Translations under genes and position numbers: made by a program
In this document: positions 1 through 5,915 of the stretch, piece by piece
How the letters are laid out: every line of letters starts with the position of its first letter
Position numbering within the stretch: position 1 is the stretch's first letter
Assembly (NCBI GenBank): GCA_015232735.1
Contig: JADFZC010000054.1
Location: forward strand, 1-11,176
DNA: 11,176 nucleotides
Reading direction: 5' to 3'
Source of the DNA: Oligoflexales bacterium
Lineage (GTDB): Bacteria; Bdellovibrionota; Oligoflexia; Oligoflexales; Oligoflexaceae
Notes under the pieces: model-generated
Told to the model about the DNA's origin: nothing
What the model saw: only the letters and a program-made list of their open reading frames with translations
Database searches by the model: none

Positions 1-1
1 A

Positions 2-196
2 AAAGGTCAGCTTTTTGTAATCGGTTGGGAGAAACTGATAAAAGTAAATGGATCATTTAATATTGGCTGGGGAGGATTTCTAAGTCGCCATTCAGGAAAT
101 ATGGATCTAGCCATGATATCTACTCCAAAAATAGTACCAAAGCGAAACGACGGCCAGTCCAAGGGAATTGAGTTCATGATACAGTTTCTACTTTAA
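2..196 (+). CDS. C-terminal fragment of an unidentified protein, possibly an outer-membrane beta-barrel
   Basis: The frame is open from the window edge to a TAA at 194-196 and gives 64 residues; the start lies outside the window. I do not recognise the family. The fragment is rich in Gly, Trp, Phe and alternating hydrophobic residues (for example VIGWEKLIKV and FNIGWGGFL) and ends in IEFMIQFLL. In that tail every second residue is hydrophobic, as in a closing beta-strand. This pattern suits the end of an outer-membrane beta-barrel, although such proteins usually end in an aromatic residue and this one ends in Leu. The frame could be fortuitous, but 64 codons without a stop in AT-rich DNA, ending just before a hairpin-rich spacer, favours a real gene end. 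Confidence 0.45.
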   Translation, partial: KGQLFVIGWEKLIKVNGSFNIGWGGFLSRHSGNMDLAMISTPKIVPKRNDGQSKGIEFMIQFLL

Positions 197-235
197 TAAT
201 CCAAAACAAATAATTGTTCATCATAGTGACCTCCT

Positions 236-407
236 CACCTCAATAAATTAAGGTGCATCCTGTAGTTAGGACGCTTCAAGGTTTGCATTTTTTTGCTACA
301 ATTCAAGCGTTAGCTTGAAAGGGCGAAGCCACATCGCTGACTAGCTTGAACTGTAGCAATATAATGCAAAAAAATCAGGCCTTACATCCCCTCAATAAAT
401 TGAGGGG
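236..407. repeat. Hairpin-rich inverted-repeat element upstream of rpsT
   Basis: A core inverted repeat has arms at 282-308 and 344-370, 27 bases each with 24 matching by eye, around a 35-base spacer. Pairing continues into the spacer (gttagc with gctgac, after a two-base bulge). On either side sits a small palindrome built on the same word cctcaataaatt: 236-255 (cacct...aggtg) and 388-407 (cccctcaa...ttgagggg). The whole could fold into a long hairpin flanked by two short ones. It encodes no protein that I can see. It resembles a miniature non-autonomous element or a degenerate insertion-sequence remnant, but I cannot name a family. Together with the rpsT promoter region it accounts for the 197-500 gap. 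Confidence 0.6.
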
Positions 408-435
408 GATTTCGGCTTGGCTTCTAAATCCATTC

Positions 436-464
436 TTGACATATACTTATAGACTTGTTAAAGG
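436..464 (+). promoter_or_regulatory. Possible sigma-70 promoter of rpsT
   Basis: A perfect -35 box TTGACA lies at 436-441. At 16-17 bases spacing there is only a poor -10 candidate (around ttaaag, 458-463), so the pair is weak. The location, about 60 bases before the rpsT start and just after the hairpin element, is suitable. The -35 match is observed; its use as a promoter is inferred. Confidence 0.3.
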
Positions 465-500
465 CTAGATTCTAGAAACTTAAATATTGAGGTTATTAAC

Positions 501-773
501 GTGGCACAGCATAAATCAGCAGAAAAAAGAATTAGAGGCACTGAACGAAAAAGATCATTTAACAGGTCTTACGTGTCATCCGTAAAGACATCTGTCAAAA
601 AATTTAAAACAGCAATTTCAGGCAATATTGAGCCAGCTTCCATTCAAAAGCTTTTTATTGAGGCGCAATCCTCATTAGCCAAGGCCGCTTCCAAAGGTGT
701 TATTCATAAAAACACTGCATCACGCAGTATATCTAGATTGTCAGTACTTATGAAAAAGGCACTCAATAAGTAG
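501..773 (+). CDS. rpsT: 30S ribosomal protein S20
   Basis: The product is the small-subunit protein S20, which binds 16S rRNA early in 30S assembly. The 90-residue length and the very basic composition match the family. So do the N-terminal MAQHKSAEKRIR segment, the Arg/Asn-rich RKRSFNRS stretch and the C-terminal KGVIHKNTASRSISRL segment followed by a lysine-rich end, the usual S20 landmarks. The start is GTG at 501, with GAGG at 489-492 eight bases upstream; non-ATG starts are common for this gene. It stands alone: no neighbour on this strand is close enough to share a transcript, and the upstream spacer carries a TTGACA box. Unusually, its stop codon TAG (771-773) is also the first bases of a dispersed foldback repeat, so the 3' end of the mRNA would fold into a GC-rich hairpin right at the stop. 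Confidence 0.96.
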   Translation: MAQHKSAEKRIRGTERKRSFNRSYVSSVKTSVKKFKTAISGNIEPASIQKLFIEAQSSLAKAASKGVIHKNTASRSISRLSVLMKKALNK

Positions 774-906
774 TCGCTGCCGCGAAATTCGCCAGCGACG
801 TATCCTGAACCCAAAAGGCGAAGGATTTGTCACGAAATATCAGCATATTATAGCTATTGCTTTTCTTTGCTTGCCAGAATACATACGCGCCGCTTTCGCG
901 GCACGG
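773..906 (-). repeat. Dispersed foldback repeat, copy A
   Basis: The reverse complement matches copy B at 3674-3813: the tggcaagc-aagaaaagca block, then aatatgctgatatttcg, then acgtcgctggcg with cagcgacta at the end. The element is itself roughly palindromic, and each end carries its own small GC-rich hairpin: 773-799 (gtcgctg pairing with cagcgac) and 889-902 (gccgc, loop tttc, gcggc). There is no convincing coding potential, although one minus-strand frame crosses the whole copy. It begins on the rpsT stop codon and may shape the end of that transcript. Confidence 0.8.
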
Positions 907-920
907 AGTAAGTAGTAAAC

Positions 921-1083
921 CTAGTACCTCGTCAACTAAGTTTTTCTCTATCAGGCCGGATCTTCTTCCGTCTGCCCGCTTCGCTCGTCGATCATTTATT
1001 CCCGATAAACTCACTCCTCGCTCATTGTCAACCGAAGGAATCTCTCGACCTGATAGGGAAAAACTTAGTTGACGAGGCACTAG
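921..1083. repeat. Miniature inverted-repeat element with 35-base terminal arms
   Basis: The arms at 921-955 and 1049-1083 are inverted copies of each other with 33 of 35 positions matching; the shared core is cctcgtcaactaagtttttc. The 93 bases between them show weak further pairing near the arms and no coding signal. The outermost four bases are ctag on both sides. They could be a 4-base target duplication or simply the ends of the arms, because ctag is its own complement. Size (163 bases), structure and lack of a gene fit a MITE-like element. It is unrelated in sequence to copy A beside it. Confidence 0.75.
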
Positions 1084-1106
1084 ACAAAATATATGGCATT
1101 AGGTGA

Positions 1107-1140
1107 CTTCCTTTCAGAAAAAAGGAGGTTTCTTTCCTAT
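1107..1140 (+). terminator. Weak possible terminator beyond rpsT and the repeats
   Basis: An eight-pair stem (cttccttt at 1107-1114 with aaaggagg at 1121-1128, one G-T pair) is followed on the plus strand by a T-rich run that continues into the mazG 3' end. It could stop read-through from rpsT. On the minus strand, where mazG ends, no T-run follows the stem. The stem is AT-rich and the tail is broken by C residues. Confidence 0.25.
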
Positions 1141-1964
1141 TCTTTATTTTTTTCTATTTTTTTAGCCTTTTCCCAAAGTTTCTCTTTTATTGCCAAATCC
1201 GAACTAAGCAAATCAATCCCCTCTTCTTTTGCCAGAGATTCCAGTTTGGAAAACCTGTCAAGAAACTTTCTATTTCCATCTTGTGCTGTTATTTCAGGAT
1301 CCAAATGCAGGTGTCTGCAGAATTGTGCAAGAGTAAAGTAAATATCCCCAATTTCCTGTCTGACATGATCCATATTAATTTCTTTTGAAATAAATTCCTG
1401 TTTTAACTCCTGAAATTCAGATTCCAATTTTTCAAGTACTTCAGTTGGATGACCCCAATCAAAGTCAATCTCTTTTGCCAGTTTTCCAATTTTTAATGCT
1501 TTTGTAGTTGAAGGAAATATTTTTTTATCCAGGTCGGTAAACAGTGAACGACCTTCTTCACTTTTTTTCTCAAGCTTCTTAAGCCGTTCCCATTTGCCTC
1601 TCAATTCTTCATCGGACGCCGGTTTATTTTCATTTTTTGCCGAAAAGACATGTGGATGTCTGCCTTTCATTTTTAAGTCAATCTTCCTTATAACATCAAT
1701 CATGGAAAAATCCCCATGATCCTCAGCAATCCGGGCATTTAAAATCACTTGAAGCAAAACGTCTCCCAACTCCTCTATAATATCCTCTATTTTACCCTCT
1801 GCCATTGCATCCGAGGCTTCGTATGCCTCCTCAATCATAAAACGTCTTAGGGATTCATGGGTTTGCTTTCTATCCCAAGGGCACCCACCATCAGGATCTC
1901 TCAATTTTCCGATTGTTGATACCAAACCAATAAAAGCCTTTGATAGTTCCTTCTCTTGAACCAT
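1137..1964 (-). CDS. mazG: Nucleoside triphosphate pyrophosphohydrolase MazG
   Basis: MazG hydrolyses nucleoside triphosphates to monophosphates and pyrophosphate, cleaning unusual or surplus NTPs from the cytoplasmic pool. At 275 residues it has the usual full-length, two-domain form. Domain 1 starts with GGCPWDRKQTHESL (26-39) and has the metal-binding EEAYE (45-49) and EELGD (64-68). Domain 2 follows FDWGHP (168-173) with E183, E186 and EIGD (204-207), so both sets of acidic ligands are intact. The ATG at 1964 is preceded by a purine-rich GAGAG stretch. It starts 14 bases after the gpmI stop on the same strand, so the two are almost certainly co-transcribed. No clear terminator follows on the minus strand. 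Family assignment is secure; the physiological substrate cannot be read from sequence. Confidence 0.95.
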   Translation of the reverse strand: MVQEKELSKAFIGLVSTIGKLRDPDGGCPWDRKQTHESLRRFMIEEAYEASDAMAEGKIEDIIEELGDVLLQVILNARIAEDHGDFSMIDVIRKIDLKMKGRHPHVFSAKNENKPASDEELRGKWERLKKLEKKSEEGRSLFTDLDKKIFPSTTKALKIGKLAKEIDFDWGHPTEVLEKLESEFQELKQEFISKEINMDHVRQEIGDIYFTLAQFCRHLHLDPEITAQDGNRKFLDRFSKLESLAKEEGIDLLSSDLAIKEKLWEKAKKIEKNKE

Positions 1965-1978
1965 TTCACATCTCTCTA

Positions 1979-3619
1979 TTATGACAACCTTTTTACCAGA
2001 GTTGGAAAATAATTATCCTTTGGAGGCAATCCCAAAAGCTCAATAACTGTTGCAGCAATATTAGCAATTGACGCCTCTTTTAAATCAGCCATCTTTAAAG
2101 TCTCTCCTCCTATTGGATCAAAAACATAGAAGGGAACGGGATTAAGAGTATGGGAGGTTTTTGGTTCCGGACGCCCACTGACCGGCCATGCCAACCAAGG
2201 TATGTTCTTATTTTTTACCTTTTTCAAGTCAAACATTTCATCGCAATTACCATGATCTGCCGTAATCATCAGAATAGTGTTAGTTTCGCAACAAACATCA
2301 AATATTTTTCCAATCATTATATCAATACAAGACATTGCAGCAATCGCAGCATCGAGATCCCCTGTATGACCGACCATATCGCCATTCGGAAAATTGATCC
2401 TTAAATATTCAAAAGAACCCTTCCTTATCCTTTGAATCAATGCTTCAGTAATTTCATATGATTTCATCCATGGCTTCAAATTAAAGGCTATTACATCCGA
2501 TGGTATTTCCAAATACTCTTCAAGATCATCGCTAAACTTTCCGGACCTGTTGCCATTCCAAAAAAATGTAACATGGCCAAATTTTTGTGTCTCACTGCAA
2601 GCAAATTGCTTTACACCATGGCTTACTAGATATTCACTTAGTGTGTCACTGATTGCGGGAGGAGCCACAAGATAGTCTTTAGGAATGTGTAAGTCGCCAT
2701 CATATTCCATCATTCCTGCAAAGAAAATCTTTGGGAATCTTTTTCTCTTGAATTTATTCAGACTTTCTTCAGTAAAAGCACGTGATATCTCGATAGCCCT
2801 GTCGCCTCTAAAATTAAAAAGAACAACACAATCGCCATCAGATACAGTTCCAACTGGCCCCTGACCATCCTTTATTACAAAAGCAGGAAGATATTGATCT
2901 GTCAGACTATCGTCCTCACGAAAATAGGCTATTGCCTGCGAAAGGGATTTAAAATAATGTGGCGCATCACCTTCGACATGAGCCTCCCATCCCCTTCTAA
3001 CTATTTCCCAATCCGCTTCATACCTATCCATGGTCACAACCATTCGGCCGCCACCGGAAGCAATTTTGATATCAAACTGCGAACTACTCAGTTCTTCTAC
3101 CTTTTCCTCCAACCTTTTCGCGTATACCTCGGCAGACTTTTCCGGAACATCTCGCCCATCCAGCAATACATGAATCCTCACCTTTTTAATTCCGTCTTTC
3201 TTTGCTTGAATAAGCAGCGAATATAGATGCGCCTCATGAGAATGTACATTACCATCTGATAAAAGACCAATCAGGTGCAACGCACCCTGACTCGACTTAA
3301 GCGTATTCAGGATGGTCTTCCAACTTTTTCCCTGAAATATCTCTCCTGATTTTATAGCATTCTGTACGAGTTTGGCGCCCTGATCGAACACCCTTCCAGC
3401 ACCAAACGCATTATGTCCAACTTCACTGTTTCCCATATCATCATCAGACGGCAATCCAACAGCAGGTCCATGTGCCTTTAGAGTCCTGTATAAAGAAACT
3501 GTTTTCAAATAGTCCAGAACAGGAGTATGCGCTGCTTTGAAAGCATTTCCAAATTCGTCATCTCTGACTCCAACTCCATCCATGACAACCGTTAATACTT
3601 TTCTTCTTTCTTTTCCCAC
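1979..3619 (-). CDS. gpmI: 2,3-bisphosphoglycerate-independent phosphoglycerate mutase
   Basis: This is the cofactor-independent, metal-dependent enzyme that interconverts 3- and 2-phosphoglycerate in glycolysis and gluconeogenesis, of the alkaline-phosphatase superfamily. Visible motifs include VVMDGVGV (metal-ligand Asp at residue 14), MGNSEVGH with the phosphorylated Ser at residue 65, LSDGNVHSH, LLDGRDVP, NFRGDRAIE, DMVGHTGD, TADHGNCDE (Asp455, His456) and TSHTLNPVP (His490). The 546 residues are somewhat more than the roughly 510 of the Escherichia coli enzyme. I place the start at GTG 3619, five bases after a perfect AGGAGG (3625-3630). The longer frame from TTG 3637 would put that ribosome-binding site inside the coding region. 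It is first gene of an operon with mazG. Foldback repeat copy B lies about 55 bases upstream. Confidence 0.95.
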   Translation of the reverse strand: MGKERRKVLTVVMDGVGVRDDEFGNAFKAAHTPVLDYLKTVSLYRTLKAHGPAVGLPSDDDMGNSEVGHNAFGAGRVFDQGAKLVQNAIKSGEIFQGKSWKTILNTLKSSQGALHLIGLLSDGNVHSHEAHLYSLLIQAKKDGIKKVRIHVLLDGRDVPEKSAEVYAKRLEEKVEELSSSQFDIKIASGGGRMVVTMDRYEADWEIVRRGWEAHVEGDAPHYFKSLSQAIAYFREDDSLTDQYLPAFVIKDGQGPVGTVSDGDCVVLFNFRGDRAIEISRAFTEESLNKFKRKRFPKIFFAGMMEYDGDLHIPKDYLVAPPAISDTLSEYLVSHGVKQFACSETQKFGHVTFFWNGNRSGKFSDDLEEYLEIPSDVIAFNLKPWMKSYEITEALIQRIRKGSFEYLRINFPNGDMVGHTGDLDAAIAAMSCIDIMIGKIFDVCCETNTILMITADHGNCDEMFDLKKVKNKNIPWLAWPVSGRPEPKTSHTLNPVPFYVFDPIGGETLKMADLKEASIANIAATVIELLGLPPKDNYFPTLVKRLS

Positions 3620-3624
3620 AAATT

Positions 3625-3630
3625 CCTCCT
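3625..3630 (-). promoter_or_regulatory. Ribosome binding site that sets the gpmI start
   Basis: The minus strand reads AGGAGG here, a perfect anti-16S match, then five bases and GTG at 3619. This supports GTG 3619 over the in-frame TTG at 3637 that lies upstream of it. Confidence 0.8.
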
Positions 3631-3673
3631 GATTCAAAGAACAAATGTTCCAACAAAATCGTAACTGGTCGAT

Positions 3674-3813
3674 GACGTGAAAGCGCTATCAGACGTATCC
3701 TGGCAAGCGAAGAAAAGCATAGGATCTGATTTCAATATGCTGATATTTCGGGGAGATCCTATACTCGCTGCGCTCGTCAGGGCACGTCGCTGGCGCATTT
3801 CGCGCCAGCGACT
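3674..3813 (+). repeat. Dispersed foldback repeat, copy B (most complete)
   Basis: The element is a long imperfect palindrome centred near 3740. The left arm (3699-3727) and right arm (3754-3782) both read, outside in, cctg, then an agcg-rich block, then ataggatct. The right end carries a perfect 11-pair hairpin, gtcgctggcgc (3786-3796) with gcgccagcgac (3802-3812) around a five-base loop. Copies A and C in this window match it in the opposite orientation. It occupies much of the divergent gap between gpmI and dtd and has no apparent gene. The hairpin could act in transcription or mRNA stability, but no T-run follows it. Confidence 0.85.
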
Positions 3814-4002
3814 AACTATCGATATAACAAAACTTACTGAATTTCCATTAATTCCTTAATCATAGATCCAACCGTAAAATCAAAGCCAATTTTTTTATTC
3901 CCTGTTTACAGCCTAAAATGTTAGATAATGCAATTCAACGACCTATCTCTATATGATAAGATAAATATTCTCTGACATAAACCATTAATAACATCATATG
4001 TC

Positions 4003-4031
4003 TTGCATAAGAATAATAGGTAAATTATAAC
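4003..4031 (+). promoter_or_regulatory. Probable sigma-70 promoter of dtd
   Basis: A -35 candidate TTGCAT (4003-4008) and a -10 candidate TATAAC (4026-4031) are separated by exactly 17 bases, ending 38 bases before the dtd start. The -10 matches five of six consensus bases; the -35 keeps the TTG core only. Confidence 0.45.
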
Positions 4032-4069
4032 TTTTCCCGTTCAAACTTTGATCTTAAAAAGGAATACAA

Positions 4070-4561
4070 GTGAAAGCCATCCTACAACGCGTCGATGATG
4101 CAAATGTTTCTGTGGATAATAATAAAATATGCCAAATTGGTACCGGTTGGCTGGTTCTCTTGGGAGTTGCTAAAACAGATACTGAAAATGACGCTGCCTA
4201 TCTGGCCGAAAAAACCTTGTCATTGAGGATGTTCTCAGATAGCAACGATAAATTCAACCTCAACGTTATGGATATCAAGGGCGACATTCTCGTAGTAAGC
4301 CAGTTCACATTACTTGCTGATTGCCGAAAAGGACGACGTCCAAATTTTCAGGATGCCGCCGAACCAGACTTGGGTGAAAGGCTTTACAATTTATATGTTG
4401 AGAAATTAAAAAGCTCAGGACTAAAAGTAGTTACTGGAATTTTTGGCGCCAGAATGAAAGTTTCTCTCATAAATGCCGGCCCCGTAACAATTACTCTTGA
4501 AAGTGAAAGAAACACTTACCAATCAGTTCATAGCGCAAAAACACAGAAGGAAGAATCCTGA
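4070..4561 (+). CDS. dtd: D-aminoacyl-tRNA deacylase (D-Tyr-tRNA deacylase)
   Basis: This cytoplasmic enzyme hydrolyses D-amino acids, and also glycine misacylated on some tRNAs, from tRNA, keeping them out of translation. The two diagnostic active-site motifs are present and intact: SQFTL at residues 77-81 and NAGPVT at 135-140, the latter holding the Gly-cisPro pair that enforces chirality. The N-terminal MKAILQRVDDANVSV is typical. The 163 residues exceed the usual 145-150 because of a polar C-terminal tail. The start is GTG at 4070, with AAGGA (4059-4063) six bases upstream. It is a single-gene unit: divergent from gpmI, with a plausible promoter at 4003-4031, and convergent with the DHH gene, whose end lies 52 bases away. 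I see no clear terminator in that short gap. Confidence 0.96.
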   Translation: MKAILQRVDDANVSVDNNKICQIGTGWLVLLGVAKTDTENDAAYLAEKTLSLRMFSDSNDKFNLNVMDIKGDILVVSQFTLLADCRKGRRPNFQDAAEPDLGERLYNLYVEKLKSSGLKVVTGIFGARMKVSLINAGPVTITLESERNTYQSVHSAKTQKEES

Positions 4562-4613
4562 CGATTCGTATAGCAGAATATCTCCAGCAATGTCAGTATG
4601 GATAGTATATGAA

Positions 4614-5828
4614 TTAATCGGTTACAATGCTTTCTGAATCATCGACTCCAATTTTTTCATAGAATAGTTCATCAATTGTCTTTTTTATTAATATCCATAA
4701 TAGTTCACGATCCGAACATTGTGAAAAGACTCCAAGTGGAATCTGAAAACCACCTTTATCCTTGCGGCCACCACCATAGTAAACACCATGTTGATCCTGA
4801 CCAAAAACATCTTTTATCCATTTGTCAGGATCAAGAGTATGTGATCTGGTCCTAAGAGAACCATCGATAAATTCCCCCCCCACAACTCCATAAACCACAA
4901 CGGTATCTATCCCTTCACGGTTAAGAAGATAATCCGCACATTGCCCAATACCATCACGATCCTCATATCTAACGTATCCCACACCAGAAAACATAAATGT
5001 ACCACGGACATCCTTTCTCTGCAGAGCTATTTGCGTTAGATCCATTGTTTTTGCTGGAATAGACTGCCTGGAAATCAAATACAAAAGATCTTTGTCAACA
5101 TGCTTAATCAAGAATTCACTGGCAATGAAATCCAAAGAAGTTGCATTGACGTAATTATCCGTGTCAGTTCTTATCCCATGCATTAAAGCTGTTGCTATTT
5201 TTGAAACTTCAAGCGTTTCACCCTTGAACATCAAACGACTATCCTGCAAGTATTCAGCATATATAGCTGAAGTAGAACCGGAATCCTCTCTAATATCTAC
5301 AAATTCACCTTTAATTGTGCCAAGCTTTTTATGATGATCTACAAAAACTAGAAGCTCACAGGTTTCAGGCAGCTTAATCGGAAGTTCGGCTGTCTGAGAA
5401 TCATTTATTGCATAATAGTCAAAGCTGGAATAATCAAACTGATCTGAATATTCTTCAATATCCAAATCCAATTTTTTCACAAGTGCCCTATTTTCCTGAT
5501 GGGATATCAATTCAAAGTGAACTATTGTTGAATCTATATCAAAATGCTTTACTATAAATTTTAATGCCAAAGAAGTTGCAATATTATCAGGATCCGGATA
5601 ACCCTTTATACAAATAAGAAGCCTTTTTCCCGAAGCCTTTTGAAGTGCAGTTATAAGCTCTTCAGTCTTACTCTTCCTCTCAATTGTAACGACCTCTGCC
5701 GGAGGATGCTCGCTCTGCTCCGGTTGTGTGTCGCCTCCACTTGGTGAATCTTTCTGAGCAGTCAACTTATTTTTAAGTTTAACAAGCTCGGCTTCTTTCT
5801 GTTTTATCTTATCATCCATGGGAGACAC
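4614..5828 (-). CDS. DHH-family phosphoesterase (RecJ/NrnA superfamily)
   Basis: DHH proteins cleave phosphoester bonds in single-stranded DNA, short RNAs or cyclic dinucleotides; the substrate here is unknown. In the 404-residue form there is a charged, probably coiled-coil segment and a Pro/Ser-rich linker (1-50). The DHH domain follows, with DPD at 79-81, the name-giving DHH at 164-166 and GIRTDTDNY (218-226). A DHHA1-like domain ends the protein, with SLRTRS (324-329) and GGGRKDKGG (352-360). Unusually, motif I reads KGYPDPDN, where the family normally has a His ahead of the acidic residues. AAGGAG at 5837-5842 fits a start at GTG 5828 (spacing eight) or TTG 5831. A GTG at 5837 overlaps that site and is unlikely. 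The gene lies 87 bases downstream of bax1 with its own extended -10. Confidence 0.88.
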   Translation of the reverse strand: MSPMDDKIKQKEAELVKLKNKLTAQKDSPSGGDTQPEQSEHPPAEVVTIERKSKTEELITALQKASGKRLLICIKGYPDPDNIATSLALKFIVKHFDIDSTIVHFELISHQENRALVKKLDLDIEEYSDQFDYSSFDYYAINDSQTAELPIKLPETCELLVFVDHHKKLGTIKGEFVDIREDSGSTSAIYAEYLQDSRLMFKGETLEVSKIATALMHGIRTDTDNYVNATSLDFIASEFLIKHVDKDLLYLISRQSIPAKTMDLTQIALQRKDVRGTFMFSGVGYVRYEDRDGIGQCADYLLNREGIDTVVVYGVVGGEFIDGSLRTRSHTLDPDKWIKDVFGQDQHGVYYGGGRKDKGGFQIPLGVFSQCSDRELLWILIKKTIDELFYEKIGVDDSESIVTD

Positions 5829-5836
5829 CAAAAACA

Positions 5837-5842
5837 CTCCTT
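5837..5842 (-). promoter_or_regulatory. Ribosome binding site that sets the DHH gene start
   Basis: The minus strand reads AAGGAG, ending on the first base of an in-frame GTG at 5837, so that GTG cannot be its start. GTG 5828 is eight bases downstream and TTG 5831 five. Confidence 0.65.
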
Positions 5843-5887
5843 AAAAAGTGATTTCTAATATTTAACAGGACAAATTAACACAAATTA

Positions 5888-5896
5888 ATTATATCA
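5888..5896 (-). promoter_or_regulatory. Extended -10 promoter element ahead of the DHH gene
   Basis: The minus strand reads TGATATAAT, an exact extended -10 (TGnTATAAT). No good -35 lies 16-18 bases upstream, which extended -10 promoters tolerate. Transcription would begin near 5881, giving a leader of about 50 bases with AAGGAG near its end. Confidence 0.5.
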
Positions 5897-5915
5897 TGCT
5901 CAATAATAAATTTTT

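Noticed and set aside
763..1080. A 105-codon open frame on the minus strand across the rpsT end and two repeats
   Set aside because: It overlaps the 3' end of rpsT, runs through two unrelated repeat elements, has no ribosome binding site and shows no recognisable domain.
773..1083. A CRISPR array or other regular direct-repeat array
   Set aside because: The repeats are inverted, differ between elements and are not regularly spaced; no cas-like gene is present.
3786..3812. The 11-pair hairpin at the end of repeat B as an intrinsic terminator
   Set aside because: The stem is strong but no T-run follows on either strand, and it is the standard end structure of the repeat.
3677..3859. A 60-codon plus-strand frame across repeat copy B
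   Set aside because: Nearly all of it is the foldback repeat; the equivalent frame is stopped in copy C, so coding is unlikely.
4562..4613. A bidirectional terminator between dtd and the convergent DHH gene
   Set aside because: I could find only very short, interrupted pairings in the 52 bases and no T-run after a stem.
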